Below, one piece after another: positions 24,776-32,660 of a DNA stretch of 64,000 bases. Numbering within the stretch: position 1 is the stretch's first letter; every line of letters starts with the position of its first letter. The DNA lies in contig NZ_JANFLS010000003.1 in assembly GCF_024385465.1 (NCBI RefSeq), positions 62,001 to 126,000 of the forward strand, written 5' to 3'. This DNA comes from Arthrobacter sp. zg-Y844. Lineage in GTDB: Bacteria; Actinomycetota; Actinomycetes; Actinomycetales; Micrococcaceae. The notes under the pieces are model-generated. The model was not told the origin of the DNA and searched no databases. It saw only the letters and a program-made list of their open reading frames with translations. The position numbers were made by a program, and so were the translations under genes.

Positions 24776-24970
24776 TACGGCCTTTCGTCTGTGCCCGGTT
24801 CAGCTCCAGGGGCAGCGATTCGAAGTGTACCAGCGCCCGGAGCCAAACTTGTGACTTGATTCACTGCGTCCCCGGAACGGATTCCGCTGCGGTTTCAGCC
24901 ACTAGCGATCGGCAGGGATCGGACTCCGGACGGGTTTAAGCTGGAACGTGCGGATATCGGAGGAACAGAC

Positions 24971-26866
24971 ATGAGCATGGAAGGCGCAGCGTGGGGTTCG
25001 CTGATGCAGATCTCCCGCGCCAAGGGCGTTGACGGCAAGATTTCACGGGAAACCCTGAAGCGGATTGTCCGCTTTGCCGCTCCCTATCGGACGCGGCTCC
25101 TGGGCTTCGTTCTGCTGTCCGTGGTGGGCGCGTTCCTGGCCGTGGCGACCCCGGTCCTGGCCGGGCAGGTGGTCAACTCCATTGTGGCCGGCACGGCACC
25201 GGCCGTGGTGATCCGGCTTGCCCTGCTGATTGCCGCCGTCGCGGTGGCGGACGCGGCAGTTTCCCTTGCCACGCGCTGGTTTTCCTCGCGCATCGGGGAA
25301 AGCGTCATCCTGGACCTGCGCACCGCGGTGTTCGACCACGTCCAGAAGATGCCCATTGCCTTCTTTACGCGCACGCGCACGGGTGCGCTGGTCAGCCGGC
25401 TCAACAATGACGTCATCGGCGCCCAGCAGGCCTTCAGCGGGACCCTTTCCGGTGTGGTGAGCAACGTCGTCGCCCTGGTGCTGACCCTCATCGTGATGCT
25501 CGGAACCTCTTGGCAGGTGACCGTACTGGCCATGTTGCTGCTGCCGGTGTTCCTGCTGCCGGCACGGCGGATGGGCGGCCGGCTCGCCGCGCTCCGCCGG
25601 GAGGCTGCCAACCACAACGCGTCCATGGGTACGCAGATGACCGAGCGGTTCTCCGCACCCGGTGCCACCCTGGTCAAACTGTTCGGACGGCCCGACGCCG
25701 AGTCGAGCGAATTCGCGCTCCGTGCCTCCCGGGTGCGGGACATCGGCGTGAAGATGGCAATGATGCAGGCCGTCTTCGTGACGGCCCTGACCCTGGTATC
25801 CGCACTGGCCCTGGCCCTGGTCTACGGGCTGGGCGGTTACCTGGCGCTGCAGGGCAACCTGAACACGGGCGACGTCGTGACCCTGGCGCTACTGCTGACC
25901 CGGCTGTATGCGCCGCTGACCTCCCTGGCCAACGCCCGCGTGGAGATCATGAGCGCGGTAGTGAGCTTCGAGCGGGTCTTCGAAATCCTGGACCTTCGTC
26001 CCTTGATCCGTGAGAAGGAATCCCCGGCGCCGGTGCCGGCCGGACCGCTGAGCGTGGAGTTCGACGACGTCCGGTTTGCCTATCCCACCGCGGAGAAAGT
26101 ATCCCTCGCGTCGCTGGAAGAGGTGGCGGTCCTGGACACCCGCGGCGGAGAGGAAGTCCTGCACGGAGTGTCCTTCCGCGTTGAACCGGGGCAGACCGTC
26201 GCCCTGGTTGGAACCTCGGGAGCGGGCAAATCGACCATTGCGCAGCTGTTGGCACGGCTGTACGACGTCGATTCGGGTGCCGTGCGCTTCTCCGGTACGG
26301 ATGTGCGGGACGTGAGTTTCGCCGGTATCCGGCAGGCGCTGGGCATGGTGACCCAGGACGGGCACCTGTTCCACGAGACCATCCGGGCCAACCTGCTGCT
26401 GGCCAACCCCGAAGCCAGTGAAGAGGAAGTCTGGGATGCGCTGCGCCGGGCGCGGCTGGAGGACATGGTGCGGTCCCTGCCGGACGGGCTGGAAACGATG
26501 GTGGGGGAGCGCGGCTACCGGCTTTCCGGCGGGGAGCGCCAGCGGATGACCATCGCGCGGCTGCTGCTGGCCCAGCCGCGGATCGTGATCCTGGACGAGG
26601 CCACCGCCGCTTTGGATTCCACGTCCGAGGCCGCTGTGCAGGCCGCCCTGGGCGAAGCGCTGCAGGGGCGGACCGCCGTCGTGATTGCCCACCGGCTCTC
26701 CACCATCCGCAATGCCGACCGGATCCTGGTTATCGAGGGCGGCCGGATTGCGGAACAGGGAACGCACGCGGAACTGCTGGCGCGGGACGGACGCTACGCG
26801 GAGCTGTACAACACCCAGTTCGCCGTGGCCCGGGACGAGGAACGGAACTCCGCGGACCTGTCCTGA
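24971..26866 (+). CDS. ABC exporter, fused permease and ATPase
   Basis: This is a 631-residue half-transporter. Six membrane helices lie in residues about 40-330. The ATPase domain from about 360 has Walker A GTSGAGKST (414-422), the signature LSGGERQ, and Walker B VILDEATAALD, followed by the H-loop AHRLST. An insertion of roughly 20 residues (about 374-395) separates the A-loop strand from the strand leading to Walker A. It works as a dimer in the membrane; multidrug or lipid export is typical, but the substrate cannot be named. Start ATG at 24971 with GGAGG; an ATG two codons later is possible. Monocistronic, convergent with the DeoR gene. Confidence 0.92.
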   Translation: MSMEGAAWGSLMQISRAKGVDGKISRETLKRIVRFAAPYRTRLLGFVLLSVVGAFLAVATPVLAGQVVNSIVAGTAPAVVIRLALLIAAVAVADAAVSLATRWFSSRIGESVILDLRTAVFDHVQKMPIAFFTRTRTGALVSRLNNDVIGAQQAFSGTLSGVVSNVVALVLTLIVMLGTSWQVTVLAMLLLPVFLLPARRMGGRLAALRREAANHNASMGTQMTERFSAPGATLVKLFGRPDAESSEFALRASRVRDIGVKMAMMQAVFVTALTLVSALALALVYGLGGYLALQGNLNTGDVVTLALLLTRLYAPLTSLANARVEIMSAVVSFERVFEILDLRPLIREKESPAPVPAGPLSVEFDDVRFAYPTAEKVSLASLEEVAVLDTRGGEEVLHGVSFRVEPGQTVALVGTSGAGKSTIAQLLARLYDVDSGAVRFSGTDVRDVSFAGIRQALGMVTQDGHLFHETIRANLLLANPEASEEEVWDALRRARLEDMVRSLPDGLETMVGERGYRLSGGERQRMTIARLLLAQPRIVILDEATAALDSTSEAAVQAALGEALQGRTAVVIAHRLSTIRNADRILVIEGGRIAEQGTHAELLARDGRYAELYNTQFAVARDEERNSADLS

Positions 26867-26869
26867 TAG

Positions 26870-27673
26870 CTAGCTGATGTTGCTTTCCACTGGTGCTACG
26901 AGGACCCGGGTGCCGCGGCTCTCGAAGGCAGCCTTGTCGCTGTCGGAGATACCGCTGTCCGTGATCAGGTTGCTAAAGACGTATCCGCTGAGCGTGGCAA
27001 AGCTCCGGTTTCCGATTTTCGAGGAATCGGCGACGACGTAGGTTTCCGAGGCCCTCCGGGACATCAGCGAGTTCACGGCTGCTTCCCCTTCGTCGCTGAC
27101 CGTCGGACCCACCTCGGCATCCAGGCCGTTGACCCCGACAAACGCGAGATCCAGCGCCACACGCTGCAGGATGACGTCGGTGTAGGGCCCAACCAGTTCA
27201 TAAGAGCGCGGATTCACGACCCCGCCGGTCACCATGACCCGGATATTGGGGCGGACGACCAGCTGGACAGCGATGTTGATGGCGTTCGTGACCACGGTAA
27301 GGGTTGGCCGGTTTGACGGTTCCATGAGATCCCGCCGCATGCCCAGCGCCTGGGCGATGGCGGTGCTGGTGGTTCCCCCGCACAAGCCGATCACGGCGCC
27401 CTTGGGCACCAAGGCGGACGCAGCCCGGGCTATGGCCTGCTTTTCAGCGGTATGCTCGTCGCGCGAGTAGCGCGTGGGCAGGTCATAGGCCACTGCTTCC
27501 ATGGTTGCCCCGCCACGGGTCCGGCTCAAGAGCCGCTGGGCAGCGAGGCTGTCCAAGTCCCGCCGGGCAGTAGCCGGGGACACTTTGAGCGACACTACTA
27601 TCTCCTCAACCTGCACGTGCCCGCGGGCGGCAAGGAGGTCGAGGATCGCGTTGAGCCGCTCGGTCTTCTCCAT
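26870..27673 (-). CDS. DeoR/GlpR-family transcriptional regulator
   Basis: This is a 267-residue repressor. The N-terminal helix-turn-helix (about 1-57) has the family pattern ILDLLAARGHVQVEEIV...SPATARRDLDSL and RGGA. A sugar-phosphate-binding C-terminal domain (from about 75) follows with GLCGGTTSTAIAQAL and the DLAFVGVNGLDAE segment. Members sense phosphorylated sugars or sugar alcohols. Five bases separate its ATG from the stop of a short aldolase-like frame, so translation is probably coupled. The divergent sugar ABC importer starting at 28137 is the most likely target. Confidence 0.92.
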   Translation of the reverse strand: MEKTERLNAILDLLAARGHVQVEEIVVSLKVSPATARRDLDSLAAQRLLSRTRGGATMEAVAYDLPTRYSRDEHTAEKQAIARAASALVPKGAVIGLCGGTTSTAIAQALGMRRDLMEPSNRPTLTVVTNAINIAVQLVVRPNIRVMVTGGVVNPRSYELVGPYTDVILQRVALDLAFVGVNGLDAEVGPTVSDEGEAAVNSLMSRRASETYVVADSSKIGNRSFATLSGYVFSNLITDSGISDSDKAAFESRGTRVLVAPVESNIS

Positions 27674-27678
27674 CGGTT

Positions 27679-27849
27679 TCAGCCTAGGTCCGTAGGCTCG
27701 GCCCGGTAGAAGAGGGATGACAGCCGGACCGCTTCGCAGACCAGCTCTTCATCATCGGCATGGTCCGGATGCAGCACGTTTAAGCTCCCGAGGCCCGTTC
27801 CAGCCGCAGCAGCACGGTCCATTAGCGCACGTGTGGAGGTGAGGGTCAT
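27679..27849 (-). CDS. Short frame beginning like a class II aldolase (probable remnant)
   Basis: This is a 56-residue frame with a strong GGAGG eight bases before the ATG at 27849. The first 30 or so residues (MTLTSTRALMDRAAAAGTGL, then GSLNVLHPDHAD) follow the start of class II fructose-bisphosphate/tagatose-type aldolases, which normally read T-R-x-L-x-x-x-A-x-x-x-G-x-x-x-x-x-F-N-V with a histidine or glutamine soon after. After that the similarity stops and the frame ends within 24 residues, where a real aldolase has about 280. The simplest reading is an internal deletion that left the aldolase start fused to unrelated sequence. It is coupled to the DeoR gene, so the frame may persist to keep that regulator translated. 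Not a functional aldolase. Confidence 0.6.
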   Translation of the reverse strand: MTLTSTRALMDRAAAAGTGLGSLNVLHPDHADDEELVCEAVRLSSLFYRAEPTDLG

Positions 27850-28136
27850 CGGAGTTCCTCCCCGTTGGACGAAAGTTGGTCAATGATGGGCTCTGATTGA
27901 AGTTGCTGTCTATAGATCAGAACCAATCAGGCCAAGATCCGAGCACGTGCTGCGGCTAACCCCTTGACGGGCGGGGGTAGGAAGGCCAGTATCTTCCCTC
28001 AACTGATGTTCGCTGATCGAATAACGCGTTTTGCTATCAAGTTCCATCATCAGCCAAGGGTGCTCAGGCCGTCTGACGGCCCCGGCGTCGTGGCTCGGAT
28101 TCGCGGCCCGGCCGTGACTGTCTGAAAGAGGATCCA
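27850..28136. promoter_or_regulatory. Divergent promoter region between DeoR unit and sugar ABC operon
   Basis: This is 287 bases without a gene and less GC-rich than its neighbours. It holds TTGACG (27963-27968) and a stretch with partly symmetrical copies of the word GTTCGCTGATCGAATA (about 28006-28021), which could be a DeoR-type operator. The exact -10 elements are not clear. AGAGGATCC precedes the ATG at 28137. Confidence 0.5.
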
Positions 28137-29375
28137 ATGAAGAGCAACTTTCGAACCGGCATGATGGCCCTAGCCGCGGCGGGAGCGCTCACGGTGTCTT
28201 CCTGCGGTTTCGGGGGCAGCGGGGACTCGGGCGAGGAAGGCGGGGCTACTACCCTGGACCTGCTTGTTCCCAGCTATTCCGACGGCACCAAGGCCCTTTG
28301 GGAAGGGGTCATCGAAGATTTCGAAGCAGCCAACGAGGACATCAGCGTGAACCTGCAGGTGGAGTCCTGGGAAAACCTGGAATCGGTGCTGCAGACGAAA
28401 ATCCAGGCCGGAGAGGCACCCGACATTTACAACGGCGGCGCATTTTCTGCTTTTGCGGATGAGGGGCTGCTCTATCCGGCGAACGAGGTGGCCTCGGAGG
28501 AGACCATCGCCGACTTCCAGGAGTCGTTCGCAGAAAACGAGATGCTCGACGGTACCCAGTACGGCTTGCCGCTGATCGCTTCGGTGCGTGCCCTGTTCTA
28601 CAACCAGGATCTGTTCGATGCTGCAGGCATCCAGGCCCCTCCCACCACCTGGGACGAGCTCCATGCAGCAGCCCAGGAGATTTCGGCCACCGGTGTTCCC
28701 GGGTACGGAATGCCGCTCGGCTCGGAAGAGGCGCAGGGCGAAAGCCTCATCTGGTTCGCCGGCAACGGCGGCGGTTTCGGGGACGAGTCGGAGATCGCGG
28801 TGAACACGCCCGAGAACCTCGAGGCAGCAGAGTTCATGAAGAAAATGATCTCCGACGGCGTCACCCAGCCGGATCCGGGCGCCACCCAGCGCACTCCGAT
28901 GATCAACGTCTTCGCACAGGGGCAGATCGGGATGGTCTACGCCTTGCCGCAGACCGTTGGCCAGATTGAGGAAGAGAACCCGGACCTGAACTACGGGATT
29001 GCCAGCGTCCCCACCAACAGCGGCGAACCTTCCACCCTCGGGGTCGCGGACCGCTTGATGGCTTTCAAGAACGATGAAGACAAGCAGGAGGCCATCAAGG
29101 CGTTTATGGACTTCTTCTACACCGAAGACAACTACGTGGACTGGGTGGAGACTGAAGGTTTCCTGCCCACCACTAAGAGCGGATCCGAGGCGATGGGCTC
29201 GGACGAAAGCTTGAAGCCGTTCCTGGACATGCTGCCGACCGCCGAGTTCTATCCGACCACCAACCCCGCCTGGAACGCGACCGACGGAGCGTTCAAGTCC
29301 CTTATGGGCCAGCTGGAGGACCAGGACGCACAGACAGTACTGGAGCAGATCCAGTCCAAGGCCGACGCAGCCTGA
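28137..29375 (+). CDS. Sugar ABC transporter substrate-binding lipoprotein
   Basis: This is a 412-residue lipoprotein of the family-1 (maltose-type) binding proteins. The signal peptide ends in the lipobox V-S-S-C23, and the mature protein begins in a Gly/Ser/Glu-rich linker. Characteristic blocks include the hinge region around APDIYNGG, the GTQYGLPLIASVRALFYN strand and NAAWNA-like sequence near the C-terminus (NPAWNATDGA). It captures an unknown sugar or oligosaccharide outside the membrane and delivers it to the two permeases encoded next. It is the first gene of a three-gene operon divergent from a DeoR regulator; the ATPase must come from elsewhere (commonly a shared MsiK-type subunit). 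Confidence 0.93.
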   Translation: MKSNFRTGMMALAAAGALTVSSCGFGGSGDSGEEGGATTLDLLVPSYSDGTKALWEGVIEDFEAANEDISVNLQVESWENLESVLQTKIQAGEAPDIYNGGAFSAFADEGLLYPANEVASEETIADFQESFAENEMLDGTQYGLPLIASVRALFYNQDLFDAAGIQAPPTTWDELHAAAQEISATGVPGYGMPLGSEEAQGESLIWFAGNGGGFGDESEIAVNTPENLEAAEFMKKMISDGVTQPDPGATQRTPMINVFAQGQIGMVYALPQTVGQIEEENPDLNYGIASVPTNSGEPSTLGVADRLMAFKNDEDKQEAIKAFMDFFYTEDNYVDWVETEGFLPTTKSGSEAMGSDESLKPFLDMLPTAEFYPTTNPAWNATDGAFKSLMGQLEDQDAQTVLEQIQSKADAA

Positions 29376-29393
29376 CACCCGTCCCGAGGGGCC

Positions 29394-30356
29394 GTGTCCA
29401 CCGATGCGGCCCCTCCCGGTCCAGAACGGTTTGAGCCTATGAGTACAGTCCGCCACCCGGGGGTGCGCCGGCAGAAGCTTCGGAACAGTGAAAGTGGATG
29501 GGCGGCCCTGCCATGGATCGGGCCGGTGCTGGTCCTCGTGTTCGGCGTGGTGATCTTTCCCGCCGGCTACATGATCTACAGCTCCACCCGCCGCATCAGC
29601 CAGGCCGGTACGAACGTGGAAGGCGTAGGGCTGGCAAATTTCCGGACGGTGTTCGAGGATCCCAACCTGCCCCGGGTCCTCCTCAACACTGTCGTGTGGG
29701 TAACGGTTGTGGTTGCCCTGACCGTGGTCATTTCACTGGCCCTGGCGAACTTCCTCAACAAGCCGTTCCCGGGCCGAACGCTCGTCCGGATGGCGGTTGT
29801 GGTCCCTTGGGCAGCCAGCGTAGTCATGACCACGACGGTGTTTTACTACGGGCTGGACCGGGACTACGGGATCATCAACAAGTTCATGGTCGACGTCGGG
29901 CTGCTGGACGCCTCCTACGGTTTCACCAAGAATGTTGCCACCGCCCTCGGCGCGGCCATCGCGGTGGGGGTGTTCGTGTCCCTTCCGTTCACCACCTACA
30001 CCTTGCTCGCCGGGATGCAGGCCATTCCCGGGGATGCCCTTGAAGCAGCGAAAATGGACGGCGCCGGACCGGTACGCACTTACTTCAGCGTGGTGCTGCC
30101 CCAGCTGCGCGGCGCGCTCGCAGTCGCCGTGCTGATCAACATCATCAATGTCTTCAATAACCTCCCGATCCTGCGGATCATGACGGGATCCATTCCCGGC
30201 TACAGCGCGGACACCCTGATGACGTACATCTTCAAAGTGCTTCAGTTTGACCGGCGCCTGGACGTGGCGAGCGCGCTCAGCGTGGTGAACTTCGCCGTCG
30301 TGCTGGTGATCGTGGCCGCGTACGTGAAGATCGTCAAACCGATGAAGGAGGCATGA
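29394..30356 (+). CDS. Sugar ABC transporter permease 1 (CUT1, MalF-like)
   Basis: This is a 320-residue inner-membrane permease with six predicted helices. The ATPase-docking EAA loop reads EAAKMDGAGPVRTYFSVVLP near residues 215-235. The start given is GTG at 29394 with GAGGGG immediately upstream; a later ATG at 29439 would remove 15 residues and has no good ribosome site. The gap to the binding protein gene is 18 bases, and the second permease starts one base after its stop. Forms the translocation pore with its partner. Confidence 0.93.
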   Translation: MSTDAAPPGPERFEPMSTVRHPGVRRQKLRNSESGWAALPWIGPVLVLVFGVVIFPAGYMIYSSTRRISQAGTNVEGVGLANFRTVFEDPNLPRVLLNTVVWVTVVVALTVVISLALANFLNKPFPGRTLVRMAVVVPWAASVVMTTTVFYYGLDRDYGIINKFMVDVGLLDASYGFTKNVATALGAAIAVGVFVSLPFTTYTLLAGMQAIPGDALEAAKMDGAGPVRTYFSVVLPQLRGALAVAVLINIINVFNNLPILRIMTGSIPGYSADTLMTYIFKVLQFDRRLDVASALSVVNFAVVLVIVAAYVKIVKPMKEA

Positions 30357-30357
30357 A

Positions 30358-31263
30358 TTGGCCATCGCTGCCCCGGCCCCTATCCGCACTGCTGTTCCGG
30401 CATCCGCACGCCCCCGCCGGTATGCGGATAATGTCAGTGCCCGGCGGATGTGGGGACGTACCGCTGCCGGTGCCGTTATCGCCCTGCTGTTCCTGGCGCC
30501 CTATCTGGTGATGCTCGTCGGCTCGTTGAAGACCCGCCCGGAAATCCTGTCTGTTCCGCCTGAGTATCTTCCGCAGGAGGGCCTGCAGTTCGGCAACTAC
30601 CAGTCCATGTGGGACACGCCGGAAACGCCCCTGGGCTACAACTTGGTTTCGACCATCATCATTGCCGTGTTTGCCACCCTTTTGGTGCTGCTGGTGGCCA
30701 CGCCGGCGGCCTATTACACGGCCCGGTTCCGCTTCCCCGGCCGGATAGTCTTCCTGTTCCTGGTGATCGTGACCCAGATGCTGCAGCCGGCGGTGCTGAC
30801 CGCGGGGCTTTTCCGCCAGATGCTGTGGCTGGACCTCAACGACACTTGGCTCGCCATGATCCTGATCAATGCGGCTTTCAATCTTTCCTTCGCGTTGTGG
30901 ATCATGCACAGTTTCTTTGCCGCAGTTCCCCGCGAGATTGACGAGGCGGCGCAGATCGACGGCGCGGGGCGGCTCAAGGTGCTTTTCCGGATCAATCTGC
31001 CGCTGGTCTGGCCGGGGATCGTTACGGCAGTGATCTTCACCTTCGTTTCGTCCTGGAATGAGTTCGCGGCGAGTCTGGTCATCATGTCCACGGCGGAGAA
31101 CCAGCCGCTGTCCGTGGCGCTGACGAAATTCATCGGCCAGTACGCCACCAGCTGGCAATACGTGTTTGGCGTTTCGATCGTGGCGATTGTGCCGGTGATT
31201 ATCCTGTTCGCGGTTATCGAGAAGCGCCTGATCGGCGGGCTCACGGCCGGCGCCGTTAAATAG
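30358..31263 (+). CDS. Sugar ABC transporter permease 2 (CUT1, MalG-like)
   Basis: This is a 301-residue permease with six helices and the EAA loop EIDEAAQIDGAGRLKVLFRI. It begins at a TTG (30358) with AAGGAGG seven bases ahead, lying inside the end of permease 1. It completes the importer. No sugar kinase, hydrolase or ATPase gene follows, so the cargo cannot be deduced. I see no clear terminator in the 147 bases after the stop. Confidence 0.93.
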   Translation: MAIAAPAPIRTAVPASARPRRYADNVSARRMWGRTAAGAVIALLFLAPYLVMLVGSLKTRPEILSVPPEYLPQEGLQFGNYQSMWDTPETPLGYNLVSTIIIAVFATLLVLLVATPAAYYTARFRFPGRIVFLFLVIVTQMLQPAVLTAGLFRQMLWLDLNDTWLAMILINAAFNLSFALWIMHSFFAAVPREIDEAAQIDGAGRLKVLFRINLPLVWPGIVTAVIFTFVSSWNEFAASLVIMSTAENQPLSVALTKFIGQYATSWQYVFGVSIVAIVPVIILFAVIEKRLIGGLTAGAVK

Positions 31264-31410
31264 GCGCGAACGGCAGCCGGTCGGTCATAGTCCTCGTCTG
31301 GACCGGGAAGCGCGGGCTGAGCACCGTGAGCCCACTCGGTCCAGTACGCGGGGTGCGGGCTGAAGCGGGCCTCGGCACCAAGGCCGCTGGCCGTCCGCTA
31401 GCATGCCCTT

Positions 31411-31788
31411 ATGAACGTCGTCTGGTGGGAAGTCGAGACCGAAGCCCCCGAGAAGTTCATGTCGTTCCATTGCGATCTCCAAGGTTGGACGTTCGCCCCC
31501 GCCTTCGAGGATTCAGAGCTCGATGCGAGCTGCTGGATCATCAGAAGTGGCGGGTCGGGAATTGGCGGTCTTCAGCGTGCAACCGAAGGGACAGCGCCTA
31601 CGGCCGGAACCCGGGTCTATTTCGAAACTGATGACCTCGAAGGCTTCCTCTCACGAGTCAGAGAGCTTGGCGGCCAAGTCGAACGAAGCAGAACCGACCT
31701 CGGCGGCGATGACCGCTGGTTCGCAACGTTCCAAGATTCATGTGGGGTGTCCTTCGGCATATGGACTGATAGGGCGCCCAACGAGTAA
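31411..31788 (+). CDS. VOC (glyoxalase/bleomycin-resistance) superfamily protein
   Basis: This is a 125-residue protein with two beta-alpha-beta-beta-beta units typical of the VOC fold. It begins VVWWEVETEAPEKFMSFHCDLQGW and has a YFETDDLEGFLSRVRELGGQV second half and ends in an SCGVSFGIW strand. Substrate unknown; metal residues are not certain. The gene is visibly less GC-rich and uses more A/T-ending codons than its neighbours, and a tRNA-Arg lies 148 bases downstream, so acquisition by transfer is possible. Start ATG at 31411; no strong ribosome site. Confidence 0.82.
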   Translation: MNVVWWEVETEAPEKFMSFHCDLQGWTFAPAFEDSELDASCWIIRSGGSGIGGLQRATEGTAPTAGTRVYFETDDLEGFLSRVRELGGQVERSRTDLGGDDRWFATFQDSCGVSFGIWTDRAPNE

Positions 31789-31935
31789 CAGCACCTCTCG
31801 ACGGATACGATCCCTTCCACCAGGAGTGTGGTGCCAGGGCCGGAGCGGCCCGCACCGGCCTGCTGTTCCCGCTGCTGGAACAGCTCCGCGTGACCCGCCA
31901 CCGTCGGCCGCCTCCGCGGCCGTTAAAGAAAAATG

Positions 31936-32009
31936 TGCCCCCGGCCGGAATCGAACCGACGACCTGCCCTTTAGGAGAGGGCCGCTCTATCCTACTGAGC
32001 TACGAGGGC
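31936..32009 (-). tRNA. tRNA-Arg (anticodon CCT)
   Basis: A complete cloverleaf is readable on the minus strand. The acceptor stem is GCCCTCG/CGGGGGC with discriminator A. The D-arm is GCTCAGTAGGATAGAGC and the anticodon stem GCCCT/AGGGC with loop CTCCTAA, giving anticodon CCT. The T-arm is GTCGG-TTCGATT-CCGGC. The CCA end is not encoded. It reads the rare AGG arginine codon. Confidence 0.95.
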
Positions 32010-32042
32010 GGACCGCCGGGCTTCCCGGCGGGCGGTTCCAGC

Positions 32043-32576
32043 TTACCCGTTTCTCACGCTGGGTGGTTGCAGCCCGTTCGGAGCGCCGCCGGTGACGGGG
32101 GCGGCGGCGCCGTCGGACTGCCGGTCGTTAATGTGTCGGTCATAGGCGTCGCGGATGGCCTGCATAAAGCCCAGGATGGTGCGCAGCTCAGTGTCCGTGT
32201 ACCGTGACATGACCTCGTCGGTGAGGGCGCCCAGGGGGCCGAAGTAGGCGCCGGCAAGCTGCATTGCCAGGGGTTCGAAGTGCAGGGTGACCTTCCGCCT
32301 GTCCGCATGGCTGCGGTTGCGGTGAATGTGCCCGATGCGCTCCAGCCGGTCGATCACCGCTGTGGTGGCTCCGGAGGAGGTGCCCAGCCGGGCGCTGAGC
32401 TGCCCGGCGGTTAGGGCCTCATGCCGCATCTCGGCCTCCATGATGAGCACCAAGGCACGCATGTCGGTGGCATTCAGGCCGTTCGAGTGCGCGAAAGCGT
32501 CCGCGACACGCTGTCCATCCAGGCTCATGCCGCGGAGCGCGTCGACGATATCCCGCCGTAGCTCTTTGTCCTCCAC
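32043..32576 (-). CDS. MarR-family transcriptional regulator
   Basis: This is a 177-residue regulator with a winged helix-turn-helix: LTAGQLSARLGTSSGATTAVIDRLERIGHIHR then the wing segment HADRRKVTLHF. An amphipathic N-terminal helix and C-terminal helices serve dimerisation. The start is GTG at 32576. It is divergent from the MMPL transporter across 84 bases that contain repeated TATCT/AGATA half-sites, so it very probably represses that transporter and itself until a ligand releases it. C-terminal 20 residues are low in structure. Confidence 0.92.
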   Translation of the reverse strand: MEDKELRRDIVDALRGMSLDGQRVADAFAHSNGLNATDMRALVLIMEAEMRHEALTAGQLSARLGTSSGATTAVIDRLERIGHIHRNRSHADRRKVTLHFEPLAMQLAGAYFGPLGALTDEVMSRYTDTELRTILGFMQAIRDAYDRHINDRQSDGAAAPVTGGAPNGLQPPSVRNG

Positions 32577-32599
32577 AAACTAATAGTAACTGGGAATTG

Positions 32600-32640
32600 A
32601 AGTATCTCTATATCTAAGATACTTTCGAACAGAGATACTT
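32600..32640. promoter_or_regulatory. Operator ladder between MarR regulator and MMPL transporter
   Basis: Overlapping inverted repeats lie close together: AAGTATCT (32600-32607) with AGATACTT (32617-32624); TATCT-A-AGATA (32611-32621); and a further half-site AGATACTT at 32633-32640. The A/T-rich stretch also looks like the promoter of the MMPL gene. Probable binding region of the adjacent MarR protein. Confidence 0.75.
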
Positions 32641-32660
32641 TAGACGGCTTGGAGAAGCGC

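Noticed and set aside
27452-27709. Plus-strand frames across the DeoR N-terminus and remnant
   Set aside because: They are antisense to the helix-turn-helix region and have no ribosome site or family pattern.
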